A stretch of DNA of 47,350 nucleotides from Pseudomonadales bacterium (lineage in GTDB: Bacteria > Pseudomonadota > Gammaproteobacteria > Pseudomonadales > Azotimanducaceae): assembly GCA_028280225.1 (NCBI GenBank), contig JANQMF010000088.1:1-47350 (forward strand), given 5' to 3'. A program made the translations under genes and the position numbers. Of the stretch, positions 15,935 to 27,241 are shown in pieces. The stretch's first letter is position 1, and every line of letters starts with the position of its first letter. Under the pieces are notes generated by a model that saw nothing but the letters and a program-made list of their open reading frames with translations, made no database searches and was not told the origin of the DNA.

Positions 15935-17224
15935 ATGAACCTGACCACCCGCATACTGCTGGGTATGCTGCTGGGTTTACTGTGCGGGGTGGTGTTGCAG
16001 TGGTTGGCGTTGCCTGCTGACCATTTTCTTCGAACTTTTTTTCTCGACGGCGTCATTGCCGGTGGCGGCGAAATCTTCTTGCGTCTGTTACGCATGATGG
16101 TCGTGCCGCTGGTGCTGATTTCGCTGACCTGTGGGGCGGCCAGTCTGGGCGCGACGGGAAAGGTTGGCCGCCTGGGTGGTAAAACCATAGGCCTGTATTT
16201 GCTCACCACCGCCATTGCCATTTCCCTGGCCTTGAGTCTGGCACTGATCATCGACCCGGGCCTGGGGGTGGGTGAGCTGGAAACAGCAAGTTATGCGGCC
16301 AAGGAGGCGCCAGGACTCAAGGCGACCCTGGTCAATATCTTCCCGGCCAATCCCATTGAGGCGATGGCTGAAGGGCGCATGCTCCAGGTGATTGTTTTTG
16401 CCATCCTGCTGGGCCTTGCCTTGAATCAGGCAGGTGCTGCGGGAAAACGAATACTGGCTGTGTTTGAAGATCTCAACGAAATCTTCATGAAGCTTATCAC
16501 TATGATCATTGCCCTTACCCCATACGGAGTCTTCTGTTTGATGGTCACCCTGGGGTCCCGGGTGGGATTGTCCGAAATTACCAAGCTGGGGGTTTATTTC
16601 TTTACGGTGGTGCTGGCATTGCTGGTGCACCTCGCGGTGATTTACCCGACATTTTTGCGTGTGCTGACCGGACTGAACCCGTTGATCTATTTGCGCAAAA
16701 TGCGTGAACCCATGCTGGTGGCCTTTTCTACTTCATCCAGTGGGGCAACCCTGCCGGTAACCTTGCGCACGGTAGAACGCCGGGTTGGGGTGGACAATAA
16801 GGTGGCGTCTTTTGCGGTACCCCTGGGTGCTACCATCAATATGGATGGCACGGCCATCATGCAGGGTGTTGCCACCGTATTTATCGCTCAGTTTTTTGGT
16901 ATTGCCCTGACCGCCCAGGACTATTTACTGGTGATAATGACGGCAACGCTGGCGTCCATTGGTACCGCTGCGGTCCCCGGGGTTGGCTTGATCATGTTGA
17001 CCATGGTGCTGGACCAGGTAGGTTTGCCGGCGGCCGGGGTGGGTTTGATCATAGGCGTAGACCGTTTGTTGGATATGATGCGTACCGCGGTCAACGTCAC
17101 CGGAGACGGCATGGTGGCCACGGTTGTTGCCAGCTCGGAAGGTGAGCTGGACCGGGATGTATTTGCGGACCCGGATGCCGGTGCGGTTATCCAGCCGGCG
17201 CAATCGTCTGCGCCAACTCAATAA
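15935..17224 (+). CDS. Dicarboxylate/amino acid:cation symporter (DAACS, GltP/DctA-like)
   Basis: 429 residues, the usual size, with about eight spans and two re-entrant loops. The first re-entrant loop carries the serine-rich SSSGATLPVT, and the unwound seventh span carries NMDGTA for sodium and substrate binding. A second loop is seen at SIGTAAVPGVGLIML, and the last span has LLDMMRTAVNVTGD. It imports C4-dicarboxylates or acidic amino acids with Na+ or H+; the sequence alone does not decide which. Its 3' end overlaps the convergent HDOD gene by 38 nt. Confidence 0.93.
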   Translation: MNLTTRILLGMLLGLLCGVVLQWLALPADHFLRTFFLDGVIAGGGEIFLRLLRMMVVPLVLISLTCGAASLGATGKVGRLGGKTIGLYLLTTAIAISLALSLALIIDPGLGVGELETASYAAKEAPGLKATLVNIFPANPIEAMAEGRMLQVIVFAILLGLALNQAGAAGKRILAVFEDLNEIFMKLITMIIALTPYGVFCLMVTLGSRVGLSEITKLGVYFFTVVLALLVHLAVIYPTFLRVLTGLNPLIYLRKMREPMLVAFSTSSSGATLPVTLRTVERRVGVDNKVASFAVPLGATINMDGTAIMQGVATVFIAQFFGIALTAQDYLLVIMTATLASIGTAAVPGVGLIMLTMVLDQVGLPAAGVGLIIGVDRLLDMMRTAVNVTGDGMVATVVASSEGELDRDVFADPDAGAVIQPAQSSAPTQ

Positions 17225-18488
17225 GCTCCTCCCGGGAGCCGCTTAACACTTCGGCAACTTCTTCCAGACCACCCGGGCGCAGACCCAGGCAGGTGGCCTG
17301 GGTGCTCAGAGCTTCGGGTACGCAGGCCTGGTCCGCGCCCGCCAACTGAGCCAGCAATTGGTGGGTGAGTTTTAGCAACTGGGTATAACCGGGTTCATCC
17401 TGTGCTTGAATGGGAGCGTACTGGTAACGAATGCAATGAACAATGTCCCCGGGTAATTCCCACTGTGCCAGCAACCGGGCGGCTATCACTTCCCGGTTTA
17501 CCCCTAAAACATGCTGATCAGCATAAATATGGGGCAATTGCGGATTAGCTTCTTCAATCTGACAGATCGTTTCGTATTGCGGCGGAAATACGTGTCCAAT
17601 CACCAGGGTGCCAAAGTTGGCCAGCAGGCCTGCAAGGTAGGCGGTGGCCGGATTCAAGGGTGCGGGTGGTGCAAATTGATGGGCCAGGGCTTCCATGGTG
17701 GCTGCGGTATATACCGCGTCCAACCAATAAGGGCTGGCGCCGGATACATGGCTTTTGGGTAAGTTAAGGGATGCGCCAATGGCCATGCCCAGGGCCATGT
17801 TAAATACCATGTCAAAACCCAAAACCCGCATAATGGCATCGTTCAGATCCCGGGCCTGAGCGTGGCTGGCGTAAAAGGCGGAATTTGCCCAGCCCATAAT
17901 CCGTGCGGCAATGGCTGGGTCGGTTTCGACAATTTTCACCAGATCGGATAAGTCGTAATTGGGGTCCTGCTGTAGCGCAATGATACGTTGGGCGGCTTCG
18001 GGCAAGGGCGGAATGTGCAGGGTTTCGTCCAGGCGGGCCTGGATGCGCCGGCGGGTGAAGGTGTCGACGGCTTGCAGGATGTGTTGCTCATCGTCGGCAG
18101 GATCAACCGGGGTGGGCGTCAGATTCCGGCAAAACTCGGTATCAAAAGAAGCATGGGACAAACACATTTGCTGTACCTGTTTGCCGCTGACCTTGACATA
18201 GTGTCCCGGTTGCTCCGTGGCCAGGGCCAGGGTGGGTTTTGTCTTTAAACCACTGTCCACTACCGAAGGTAAACCGTAGTAGCCGGGTATGGCACAAATT
18301 GCCGTTTCTTCAGCGTGAGGTAAACGGCGCACTTTGCGTGCGGTGCAGGCCAGAATAGGCTCCGGGTCCACCAGGGCCTGTTCCGGCGCCACCACCTGCA
18401 ATTGACCCGTCTCATCACCACACAACAAGGCTCTGACCCGCTGTTCGGGGGGTGGATTGGGATAGGCGGGAAGGTCTGTAGGATCCAT
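17187..18488 (-). CDS. Aminoacyl-tRNA-deacylase-like plus HDOD domain protein
   Basis: 433 residues. Residues about 15-115 resemble a shortened YbaK/ProX-type editing domain (TARKVRRLP, IPGYYGLPSVVD, TLALATEQPGHYV). Residues about 155-370 are an HDOD domain (IPPLPEAAQRIIALQ, LVKIVETDPAIAARIMGWANS, AIMRVLGFDMVFNMALGMAIG). HDOD domains lack full phosphohydrolase metal sites and act in signalling in many gammaproteobacteria. The usual first strand and helix of the YbaK part are missing, so catalysis is doubtful. It stands alone and is convergent with the symporter. The two-domain fusion is known; its role is not. Confidence 0.8.
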   Translation of the reverse strand: MDPTDLPAYPNPPPEQRVRALLCGDETGQLQVVAPEQALVDPEPILACTARKVRRLPHAEETAICAIPGYYGLPSVVDSGLKTKPTLALATEQPGHYVKVSGKQVQQMCLSHASFDTEFCRNLTPTPVDPADDEQHILQAVDTFTRRRIQARLDETLHIPPLPEAAQRIIALQQDPNYDLSDLVKIVETDPAIAARIMGWANSAFYASHAQARDLNDAIMRVLGFDMVFNMALGMAIGASLNLPKSHVSGASPYWLDAVYTAATMEALAHQFAPPAPLNPATAYLAGLLANFGTLVIGHVFPPQYETICQIEEANPQLPHIYADQHVLGVNREVIAARLLAQWELPGDIVHCIRYQYAPIQAQDEPGYTQLLKLTHQLLAQLAGADQACVPEALSTQATCLGLRPGGLEEVAEVLSGSREELIELAQTIAPAG

Positions 18489-18624
18489 GGCTGAAGGTGG
18501 CCTTTCAACAAGGGTTTAAAAAAGTATAGACGGGGATTTCCAAGAAGGTGGGCCTAAAAACGCGACAATCTGCAAATCAGCTCGATGTAGAGTTGGCAGC
18601 GAAGCGAGTGGGTAGCGGGTAACT

Positions 18625-18741
18625 TTATAAGTCCAGGGTGAAGGTGTGATCTTGATGCATGGGCTGCTCGCCATGGGGTCGGATCTTAACGTTTAGAATG
18701 GGACCTTCTGCGGGATCAAAGGTCTTTGTGAGCGCCGTCAT
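18625..18741 (-). pseudogene. Truncated retropepsin-like aspartic protease remnant
   Basis: The frame from ATG at 18741 gives 38 residues (MTALTKTFDPAEGPILNVKI..., ending TFTLDL) before TAA at 18625. The pattern FDPxxGPxLxV near the N-terminus, reached from an overlapping upstream gene, matches my recollection of small bacterial clan AA aspartic protease-like proteins. In those the next segment holds the catalytic Asp-Thr-Gly. Here the frame stops just at that point, so the active site is absent. No continuation was found in the next 130 bp. It overlaps the upstream pseudogene by 26 nt, as expected for a former operon pair. Confidence 0.5.
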
Positions 18742-18988
18742 AAGAGAAATATCCTAGATCCAAAGGCTTGTCAGTCACTTCCTGAACTGAAAACAGATGA
18801 TCCGCAAAATGCGAATTACCATAACGCACAGCTTCACCGGCTGTTGTAAAGTACTCAATAAATTGCTGATTGCGAATGACAACAAATTGACCGGCTTTGT
18901 GCTGTTGGATCAGCTACGGTACTCTTTCGAGAAAAACAACGTAGTTGCGATCAACCTCTTGTTGGATCGCGAATGATATTCTACCTAA
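18716..18988 (-). pseudogene. Decayed small conserved protein with internal stop codon (upstream partner of the protease-like remnant)
   Basis: One frame on the minus strand reads AIQQEVDRNYVVFLERVP, then TAG (18916-18914), then LIQQHKAGQFVVIRN and on through HFADHLFSVQEVTDKPLD LGYFSY to TGA at 18718-18716. The protein-like quality on both sides of the TAG shows a gene inactivated by a point mutation. No ATG, GTG or TTG opens the frame before a TAG just upstream, so the 5' end is lost too. This pattern recalls a family of about 85-residue proteins encoded just before aspartic-protease-like genes; that family assignment is from memory. Confidence 0.6.
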
Positions 18989-19051
18989 CTATTTCTAAAA
19001 GTCTAAGGGGGTTACTTCCAGTGACGCGGATAGCTCAGTAAAGGGTGCCGC

Positions 19052-21100
19052 CTAAACGGTAAGATGTCCCGTATCCGCGGGTGCCCAGGTGGCCAGCAGG
19101 TTGTCCCGCTCGTCAGCCGGCGCGGTGCCGGGAAGGGCGGTGAGCAATTCGTCCCCACGCTGTATCACCCGGGGCATCAGGTGGGCATGCAGGCCCAAAT
19201 CAGCGATCCGAAAACTCTGTTCTCCCGCCTGACGGCTGCCTAAGATATCTCCGGGCCCGCGCAGTTTAAGATCCTGTTCCGCCAGATAAAAGCCGTCCTG
19301 ACTTGCACACATGGCATCGATGCGGACCTGGCCGGCTTCGCCAACAGAGTTGTTGTGCAGCAAATAACAGTGGCTGGCTTGCTCCCCCCGGCCCACCCGT
19401 CCACGCAACTGGTGAAGTTGGGCCAGGCCCAGCCGCTCAGCGTTTTCTATAACCATGTGGGTGGCGGTGGGTACATCCACCCCTACTTCAATCACCGTGG
19501 TGGCCACCAGCAGGTCTATTTCCCCAGCTTTAAAAGCCTGCATAGTGGCCAGCTTTTCTTCGCTTTTCATCCGCCCGTGGAGCAGCGCCACACGAAAGTC
19601 GGGCAAGGCTTGCTGCAGTTGCTGTGCCATGGGTATGGCTGCAGTGGCGGCAAGCTCCTCGGACTCTTCGATCAAGGTGCATACCCAGTAGGCTTGGCTA
19701 CCCTGGTTGAGGACCTTGGCGATGGCCTGGACCATTTGCGGGCGCTTGTTTTCCGGCAGGGCATGGGTGGTAATGGGCTGACGTCCCTTAGGTAGTTCGT
19801 CGATCACAGAAACGTCCATGTCCGCATACAATGCCATGGTTAGGGTGCGTGGGATGGGGGTTGCGGTCATGACCAATTGATGGGGAACCAGCGTCTCCTC
19901 AGCTTTGTCTTTCAGGGCCATGCGCTGATACACGCCAAACCGGTGTTGTTCGTCGATAATGGACAACGCAAGCTGCTTGAATACCACTTTTTCCTGAAAC
20001 AGGGCGTGGGTGCCAATCACCACATGAGCATCACCGTTGGCAACCGCTGCCAGACGGCTGCGTTGTTGCGCGGCCGGGAGCTGGCCGGTGAGCAAAACAA
20101 CCTCTAAGCCCAGAGGTTGGAGCCAGTTTGAAAAGTTGGCGAAATGCTGCTCTGCCAGTAATTCCGTGGGTGCCATGAGCGCCGTCTGACAACGCTGTTC
20201 CGCGGCACGAATGGCGGCAAAGGCAGCAATCACGGTTTTGCCGCTGCCTACATCTCCTTGAACCAGACGCAGCATGGGTACAGACTTTTCCAGATCGGTA
20301 AGGACTTCTTTAACCACCCTGGCCTGGGCCTGGGTAAGTTGAAATCCGAGATTCTGCAATAGAGTGCGTCCCAGTCCGGCGGAGCGGGGCAGGGCCCGGG
20401 CATGATCTGCCTGACGTTGCAGGGCGCGTCCCTTCATAACCAGGTAGTAGGCGGTCAGCTCTTCCAGCGCAACTTGTTCCTGCAGGGCTTCAAGATCTGC
20501 CGGGGGCAGATTTGCCGGTGGCTGGTGCAACTGCCTCAGCGCCTGGAAGGGGGTGCCGGTTTCGCTGGGCCATTCCAGGGCACAGGTGGTGGCGGCCAGT
20601 TTGCGCACCCGGGCCTGGCTTAGCCCCTGGGTGCTGGGATAAACCGGGGTCAGCACCGGCACCGGAGGCGCCGGTGGCTCCGGAAAGACTTCGTACTCCG
20701 GGTGTGCGCAGGTCAGCTCCCGGCCGAAGAATTTAAATTCGCCAAACAGACGGATATAGGGCTGTTTGGCTAAATTATCTTGTTGGTATTTACTGAAATG
20801 AAAAAAGCGCAAATGGGCGCGGCCACTGGGGTCTTCGATACCCACCTTTAAACTGCGGCGTTTGCCGAAGACTACCTGACAGCTGACAACTTTGGCTTGA
20901 ACCAGGTATTCCTCCCCCGCACGGATATGCGCCAGAGGGGTAACCGTGCTGCGATCCTGGTAGCGCAAGGGCAGGTGCAGCATCATGTCGATGAGGCGAA
21001 AGATACCCAGTTTTGCCAATGTCACCTGCAGGCTGGGCCCCACCCCTTTAAGGCGGGTTATGGGTGCGTGAACATCAACCGGCACTGGCCATGATCGCAT
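19052..21100 (-). CDS. recG: ATP-dependent DNA helicase RecG
   Basis: About 682 residues. The frame opens at 21133, but ATG 21100 or GTG 21085 is likelier because the family starts just before the wedge domain ([20 protein letters not shown]). [11 protein letters not shown] begins the OB wedge that grips branched DNA. The helicase core has [10 protein letters not shown] (Walker A), IIDEQHRFG (DEQH box), [10 protein letters not shown], and the TRG-type C-terminal motifs [13 protein letters not shown] and [12 protein letters not shown]. RecG regresses stalled forks and moves Holliday junctions. It overlaps ridA by about 26 nt, so it is the last gene of the yicC-gmk-rpoZ-spoT-ridA-recG set. Confidence 0.96.
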   Translation of the reverse strand: MRSWPVPVDVHAPITRLKGVGPSLQVTLAKLGIFRLIDMMLHLPLRYQDRSTVTPLAHIRAGEEYLVQAKVVSCQVVFGKRRSLKVGIEDPSGRAHLRFFHFSKYQQDNLAKQPYIRLFGEFKFFGRELTCAHPEYEVFPEPPAPPVPVLTPVYPSTQGLSQARVRKLAATTCALEWPSETGTPFQALRQLHQPPANLPPADLEALQEQVALEELTAYYLVMKGRALQRQADHARALPRSAGLGRTLLQNLGFQLTQAQARVVKEVLTDLEKSVPMLRLVQGDVGSGKTVIAAFAAIRAAEQRCQTALMAPTELLAEQHFANFSNWLQPLGLEVVLLTGQLPAAQQRSRLAAVANGDAHVVIGTHALFQEKVVFKQLALSIIDEQHRFGVYQRMALKDKAEETLVPHQLVMTATPIPRTLTMALYADMDVSVIDELPKGRQPITTHALPENKRPQMVQAIAKVLNQGSQAYWVCTLIEESEELAATAAIPMAQQLQQALPDFRVALLHGRMKSEEKLATMQAFKAGEIDLLVATTVIEVGVDVPTATHMVIENAERLGLAQLHQLRGRVGRGEQASHCYLLHNNSVGEAGQVRIDAMCASQDGFYLAEQDLKLRGPGDILGSRQAGEQSFRIADLGLHAHLMPRVIQRGDELLTALPGTAPADERDNLLATWAPADTGHLTV

Positions 21101-21479
21101 CAATTTCGATTTGTGCACCCTTGGGCAACGCACTCACCTCAATTGCCGCCCGGGCCGGGTAGGGTTCGCTGAAGTACTGAGACATCACCTCATTAACCTG
21201 GGCAAATTGACCCAGGTCCACCAGATAAATGGTGAGCTTGACACACTCGGCCAGACTGCCTCCGGCGGCGGTGGCCACAGCCGCCAAATTTTTAAACACT
21301 TGATGGGCCTGGTCGCTGAATTGATCGCTCACCATTTCCATGGTGACGGGATCCAGAGGAATTTGCCCGGACAAATAGGTGGTTTTTATAGCTTGTGTGC
21401 TGACCGCTTGAGAGTAGGTGCCAATGGCGGCGGGCGCTTGATCGGTTTGTACGGGAGAGAAGGTGCGATTATCAGACAT
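21075..21479 (-). CDS. ridA: RidA family reactive-intermediate deaminase
   Basis: 134 residues, the standard Rid/YjgF size. Signatures are [21 protein letters not shown] near the N-terminus, and [20 protein letters not shown], which carries the conserved Arg of catalytically active RidA. It hydrolyses 2-aminoacrylate and other enamine/imine intermediates from PLP enzymes, protecting them from damage. It lies between spoT (gap 72 nt) and recG (overlapping), as in many gammaproteobacteria. Confidence 0.95.
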   Translation of the reverse strand: MSDNRTFSPVQTDQAPAAIGTYSQAVSTQAIKTTYLSGQIPLDPVTMEMVSDQFSDQAHQVFKNLAAVATAAGGSLAECVKLTIYLVDLGQFAQVNEVMSQYFSEPYPARAAIEVSALPKGAQIEIDAIMASAG

Positions 21480-21551
21480 GGGGCGCCCTTGGTATGGTTC
21501 AGTAGGAATGTGTCTGCGAGTTTAAATGATGTGCCAGGGACGCTGAAGGAC

Positions 21552-23759
21552 TTAATATCCGGTCCTGGCCAGGTTGATCACCGCAGCCACGTTGCGCAGA
21601 CGCCGCATCAGTCTGGCCAGGTGAGTACGATCCCGGACTGTCACCCCCATGATCATGGTGCTGACCTCGGCATTACGCTCATCCACCTTGATACTATCCA
21701 CACCGGCATCTGCAGCGGTTACTTCCGCGGCAATTTCCGCCAGGATGCCTTTGCGGCGGTGCACATCCACTTTCAAAGTGGTAGTAAATTCCCCTTCGGT
21801 GGTGGTGGTCCAGCGTGCCGGGATAATTTCCCGGCGGGCGCGGCGGCGCAGCTCGGTAATGTTAGGGCAGGTTTCGATATGCACGACAAACCCTTTGCCC
21901 GGAGTCATGTGGCCGACAATTTGATCACCGGGCACCGGTCCGCAGCAGCGTCCGTAGTTGATGACCAGACCATCACCCCCACGGATGGAAACCGGCCCAC
22001 CACCTTCAACGGTGACCGCCTCATAGTCCGGGTTGTCTGCGGCCAATAGTTTTTGTGCCGCAACATAGGCCATCAGATCACCGTTGCCGATGGCGGCCAA
22101 CAGTTCGTCCAGGCGGCGTACCCCAAGTTCTGTAAATACCCGCCGCAGACGGCGAAAGTCCAGGTCGTTGATAGAGGTATTGGCATTTCCCAGGGCGCGA
22201 TTCAGCAGGCGCCGCCCCAGACTGATGGATTCGTTGTTTTGTTGTTGTTTTAACGCCAGGCGAATGGCTGAGCGGGCCCGGGAGGTGACCACAAAGGTAA
22301 GCCAGTCGGGATTGGGCCGCGCATCGTCAGCGGTAATAATCTCCACGGTTTGGCCACTTTGCAGTTGCAGGGAAAGGGGGGCCAGATTTCTGTCCACCCG
22401 GCAGGCCACACACCGGTTGCCGATATCCGTATGCACCACATAGGCAAAGTCCACCGGGCAGGCGCCCCGGGGCAGCTCAAGAATGTCTCCCTCGGGGGTA
22501 AAGACATAGACCTCGTCAGGGAAGAGGTCCAGCTTTAGACTTTCAATAAACTCCAGGGGGTTACCCGCCTGGCGTTGCAGCTCCAACAAATCCTGTACCC
22601 ATTGCCGGGCACGCCGCTGGCTATGGTCGGTTTCACCCTCACCGGATTTGTACAGCCAATGTCCGGCAATGCCGTTTTCCGCTACCGCGTCCATCTGTTT
22701 GGTGCGTATTTGCACCTCGATGGGAATGCCATGCATCCCCACCAGGGAAGTATGCAGAGACTGATAACCATTCGCCTTGGGAATGGCGATATAGTCTTTG
22801 AAGCGGCCCGCCACCGGTTTGTACAAGTTGTGGACGGTGCCCAAGGTGCGATAACAGGCATCCACCTGATCCACCACAATGCGGAAGCCGAACACATCCA
22901 TAATTTCGTGGAAAGATTTGTGTTGGGTCTTCATCTTGCGGTAGATCGAGTACGGGTTCTTTTCCCGGCTGAAAACAGAGGCGTTAATGCCGTCGCGGTT
23001 CAGGGCAGCCGTCAGGGTGCGCACAATTTCTTCCATGGGCTCCCGGCGGTTGCCGCGCGCAGCCTTGACGGCCCGTTCGATCCGGTCTGCCCGCAGGGGA
23101 TGCAGGGCTTTAAAACCCAGCTCTTCCAGCTCGGTTTTCATGGTGTGCACCCCAAGGCGATTGGCGATGGGGGCATAAAAGTCCAGGGTTTCCCGCGCGA
23201 TACGTTTGCGCTGGGCGTCGGACATGACCCCAATGGTGCGCATGTTGTGCAGCCGGTCCGCCATTTTGACCATGATGACCCGGATGTCCTTGGCCATGGC
23301 CATGGCCATTTTCTGAAAGTTCTCTGCCTGGGCCTCAGCACGAGAGGAGAAGATGTTGGTCAGTTTGGACACACCGTCAACAATTTCAGCCACGGGTTGG
23401 CCAAAACGGCGGCCCAGGGTGTCTTTACTGGTATCGGAGTCTTCAATCACATCGTGCAGCAGGGCGGCCATCAGGGTTTGATGGTCCATGCGCATCTCGG
23501 CCAGAATCAGGGCAACGGCGGTGGGATGGCTGATATAGGGATGGCCGGTGCGTCTAAACTGGCCGTCGTGGGCTTTGTCTGCGTATTGGTGGGCGCGCCG
23601 GACCTGCTTTATCTGCTCGTCGTTCAGGTAGGTCAGGCGTTTACTGAGCGAGTCAATGGTGGCGGGGGCAGCCACCCTGGTTTGTTTTGCGTGTTCGGCA
23701 AGCTGCCCGACAAAATAAGATTGTTTTGCAGGGGCTGGGTCCCTAGCTTCGCTTTTCAT
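21552..23759 (-). CDS. spoT: Bifunctional (p)ppGpp synthetase/hydrolase SpoT
   Basis: 735 residues. The hydrolase HD domain is intact: His73 and His78 in [16 protein letters not shown] at 102-107, and [12 protein letters not shown] further on. The synthetase domain follows ([47 protein letters not shown]), then TGS ([21 protein letters not shown]), a middle helical/zinc-like part with CCGPVPGD, and a C-terminal ACT domain. Both catalytic sites appear functional. About 35 residues precede the usual start, so the true start may be later. It overlaps rpoZ by 17 nt, a conserved arrangement linking stringent control with RNA polymerase omega. Confidence 0.97.
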   Translation of the reverse strand: MKSEARDPAPAKQSYFVGQLAEHAKQTRVAAPATIDSLSKRLTYLNDEQIKQVRRAHQYADKAHDGQFRRTGHPYISHPTAVALILAEMRMDHQTLMAALLHDVIEDSDTSKDTLGRRFGQPVAEIVDGVSKLTNIFSSRAEAQAENFQKMAMAMAKDIRVIMVKMADRLHNMRTIGVMSDAQRKRIARETLDFYAPIANRLGVHTMKTELEELGFKALHPLRADRIERAVKAARGNRREPMEEIVRTLTAALNRDGINASVFSREKNPYSIYRKMKTQHKSFHEIMDVFGFRIVVDQVDACYRTLGTVHNLYKPVAGRFKDYIAIPKANGYQSLHTSLVGMHGIPIEVQIRTKQMDAVAENGIAGHWLYKSGEGETDHSQRRARQWVQDLLELQRQAGNPLEFIESLKLDLFPDEVYVFTPEGDILELPRGACPVDFAYVVHTDIGNRCVACRVDRNLAPLSLQLQSGQTVEIITADDARPNPDWLTFVVTSRARSAIRLALKQQQNNESISLGRRLLNRALGNANTSINDLDFRRLRRVFTELGVRRLDELLAAIGNGDLMAYVAAQKLLAADNPDYEAVTVEGGGPVSIRGGDGLVINYGRCCGPVPGDQIVGHMTPGKGFVVHIETCPNITELRRRARREIIPARWTTTTEGEFTTTLKVDVHRRKGILAEIAAEVTAADAGVDSIKVDERNAEVSTMIMGVTVRDRTHLARLMRRLRNVAAVINLARTGY

Positions 23760-24036
23760 CTCCTAACCTGTCTTCCCGCAGCCCGCCACCCAGGCTGAAG
23801 CTTACTTCTACCTCTTCATCCTCGGTAGAGACCTCCTGGCTGTCAAGCATTTCGTGAGAGATCAGGCCTTCGGCAATTTCGCGAAGTGCAATGACAGTGG
23901 GTTTGTCGTTCTCTTCCGGGACAAGGGGGTCGTTGCCGAAGGTCCGTAAACCCCGGGCGCGCCGGGTGGCCAGCATAACCAGCTCAAAACGGTTATCTAC
24001 GTGATCCAGGCAATCTTCTACAGTAATCCGCGCCAT
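23743..24036 (-). CDS. rpoZ: DNA-directed RNA polymerase omega subunit
   Basis: 97 residues. The N-terminus [20 protein letters not shown] with LATRRARGL is the omega signature, and [15 protein letters not shown] is the conserved helix that clamps the beta-prime C-terminus. It assists polymerase assembly and forms part of one ppGpp-binding site. The last part is acidic ([13 protein letters not shown]). Downstream of gmk by 125 bp and overlapping spoT. Confidence 0.97.
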   Translation of the reverse strand: MARITVEDCLDHVDNRFELVMLATRRARGLRTFGNDPLVPEENDKPTVIALREIAEGLISHEMLDSQEVSTEDEEVEVSFSLGGGLREDRLGDEKRS

Positions 24037-24161
24037 TTTGTACTCCGGGAAAAAATCAGCCGCGCAGTTTACCCGGCAGGGGGTGTGGTGACAAGCTGCG
24101 TTGCATCATGGGTGTCAGGGTCAGGCAAGTGCCATTAAATGGCGCTCTGGGAGTAAAAAGG

Positions 24162-25656
<1,495 letters not shown>

Positions 25657-25746
25657 GCTGGCTGACTTAAATCCTGGATGAGTAGGTATCGCTTCGCAAA
25701 CACAAGACTTTTGCGAAACATGCCGTGCGATTCTAACCTGTCCCTC

Positions 25747-25752
25747 TATAAT
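25747..25752 (+). promoter_or_regulatory. -10 element of the rph promoter
   Basis: A perfect TATAAT lies 39 nt before the rph start codon. The region 17 nt upstream has no good -35 hexamer, so the promoter is only half supported. Confidence 0.4.
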
Positions 25753-25791
25753 GTGCGCAAATTTTCAACCTAAGATAATCCAGGAGAATAT

Positions 25792-26493
25792 ATGCGTCCC
25801 AGTGGCCGAGAAGCGGATGAAATGCGTCCGGTGCGTTTCACCAAAGGTTTTACCAAACATGCCGCGGGCTCGGTTCTGGTTGAATTTGGCGATACCAAGG
25901 TACTGTGTACGGCTGCGGTGGAAGATTCGGTACCCGGGTTTTTGCGTGGTAAAGGTACCGGTTGGGTAACCGCAGAATATGGCATGTTGCCCGGCAGTAC
26001 ACATACCCGCAACGACCGTGAGGCAGCACGCGGCAAACAGAACGGCCGCACTGTGGAGATACAGCGGCTGATTGGGCGTTCTCTGCGCGCCATGGTAGAC
26101 ATGTCCGCCCTGGGAGAGCGTACCATTCGTGTAGACTGTGATGTTCTGCAGGCGGATGGCGGTACCCGCACCGCGTCCATAACCGGCGGTGCGGTAGCCT
26201 TGGCGGAAGCCATCGGTACGTTACCTGTTCAGGGTGCGTTCAAGGAATTTGTGGCATCTATATCGGTGGGTATCTATAAGGGTAATCCGGTTTTGGACTT
26301 GGACTACGCGGAAGACTCCAATGCGGAAACTGATATGAACGTGGTGCGCATGGGCTCCGGGGGTTTTATAGAAATACAGGGTACCGCTGAAGCTGCTCCC
26401 TTTACCGGCGAGGAACTGTCCAGCCTGATTGGCCTGGCGGAAAAAGGCACTGACGAACTGCTGGCACTTCAGCAGCAGGCGTTGGCACAATAA
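25792..26493 (+). CDS. rph: Ribonuclease PH
   Basis: 233 residues. The start is supported by AGGAGA just upstream. Family motifs: [14 protein letters not shown] at the N-terminus, [21 protein letters not shown], the phosphate-binding [20 protein letters not shown] and [17 protein letters not shown]. It trims the 3' ends of tRNA precursors using phosphate. The C-terminal half appears complete, unlike the truncated rph of E. coli K-12. pyrE follows 88 nt later, the conserved rph-pyrE pair. Confidence 0.97.
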   Translation: MRPSGREADEMRPVRFTKGFTKHAAGSVLVEFGDTKVLCTAAVEDSVPGFLRGKGTGWVTAEYGMLPGSTHTRNDREAARGKQNGRTVEIQRLIGRSLRAMVDMSALGERTIRVDCDVLQADGGTRTASITGGAVALAEAIGTLPVQGAFKEFVASISVGIYKGNPVLDLDYAEDSNAETDMNVVRMGSGGFIEIQGTAEAAPFTGEELSSLIGLAEKGTDELLALQQQALAQ

Positions 26494-26581
26494 TAAGCAA
26501 CCCCGCGCAAGCCAGTTAAATAGGCACAGAAAACGCTGAAAACACAGAAAGACCAAAGGCAAACAACACAACCACACATCC

Positions 26582-27226
26582 ATGACCAAAACATCAAAAC
26601 AGGCTTTTATCGAATTTATGCTGGCTCAGAACGTCCTGCGATTTGGCGAGTTTACCCTCAACTCCGGTCGCATCAGCCCCTACTTTTTTAACCTGGGTGC
26701 TGTCAGTCAGGGCGCAGCCTTTGCTAAGCTCGGCGAAGCTTATGCAGAGGCCATTGTTGCGGCGGATTTGCAATTCGACGTGCTTTTTGGGCCGGCATAC
26801 AAAGGTATTCCCATTGCGGTGGCCACGGCCATAGCCCTGGCCCAGCGCGGTGTGCATGTTGGTGTTGCTTATAACCGTAAAGAGGCCAAAGACCACGGTG
26901 AGGGTGGCAGTCTGGTTGGGGCGGAAGTTTCCGGGCGGGTGCTGATGATTGATGATGTGCTGACCTCGGGCAAGGCCATTCGCCAGGCGGTGAGCCTGGT
27001 GCGGGGTACCGGAGCCCGGATCGTCGGCGCGCTTATTGCCCTGGATCGTCAGGAACTCAGCGAGTCGGGTACAACCGCGGTGAGTGATCTGGCGCAACAT
27101 TTGGACGCACCTGTGATCAGCATCGCAAATCTACAGGACGTTATCAGGTATCTTGAACAGGCCGGGGACAATGCAAACCCCACAACATTAGAGCAGGTGC
27201 GTGAATACCAGGCTGCGTATTGTTAA
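26582..27226 (+). CDS. pyrE: Orotate phosphoribosyltransferase
   Basis: 214 residues. The PRPP-binding motif is VLMIDDVLTSGKAI, the flexible catalytic loop is YNRKEAKDHGEGG, and the N-terminal FTLNSGRISPYFFNLG is typical of PyrE. It makes orotidine 5'-phosphate from orotate and PRPP in pyrimidine synthesis. No attenuator hairpin with a T-run is visible in the gap after rph, unlike the E. coli leader. Confidence 0.97.
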   Translation: MTKTSKQAFIEFMLAQNVLRFGEFTLNSGRISPYFFNLGAVSQGAAFAKLGEAYAEAIVAADLQFDVLFGPAYKGIPIAVATAIALAQRGVHVGVAYNRKEAKDHGEGGSLVGAEVSGRVLMIDDVLTSGKAIRQAVSLVRGTGARIVGALIALDRQELSESGTTAVSDLAQHLDAPVISIANLQDVIRYLEQAGDNANPTTLEQVREYQAAYC

Positions 27227-27241
27227 GTATAATTCGAACAG

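Larger units (their letters stand above)
18489..19051. other. 563-bp region without an intact gene
   Basis: The middle part (18625-18988) holds the two decayed reading frames listed separately. The flanks 18489-18620 and 18989-19051 show no coding potential, no tRNA, no T-run terminator and no clear promoter. A 14-base stretch at 19026-19039 looks like the start of a tRNA but does not continue as one. Confidence 0.7.

Noticed and set aside
19026-19039. GCGGATAGCTCAGT resembles the 5' end of a tRNA
   Set aside because: The next bases do not form a D-arm, no anticodon or T-arm (GGTTCRA) follows, and the recG stop lies only 13 bp on. Too short to call even a tRNA remnant or att site.
21111-22049. 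A 312-codon plus-strand open frame across ridA and spoT
   Set aside because: It mirrors two conserved minus-strand genes and the gap between them; composition is that of an antisense shadow.
22575-23798. A 407-codon plus-strand open frame opposite spoT
   Set aside because: It is wholly antisense to well-conserved spoT codons, its product is rich in His and Gly with no recognisable domain, and it has no ribosome binding site.
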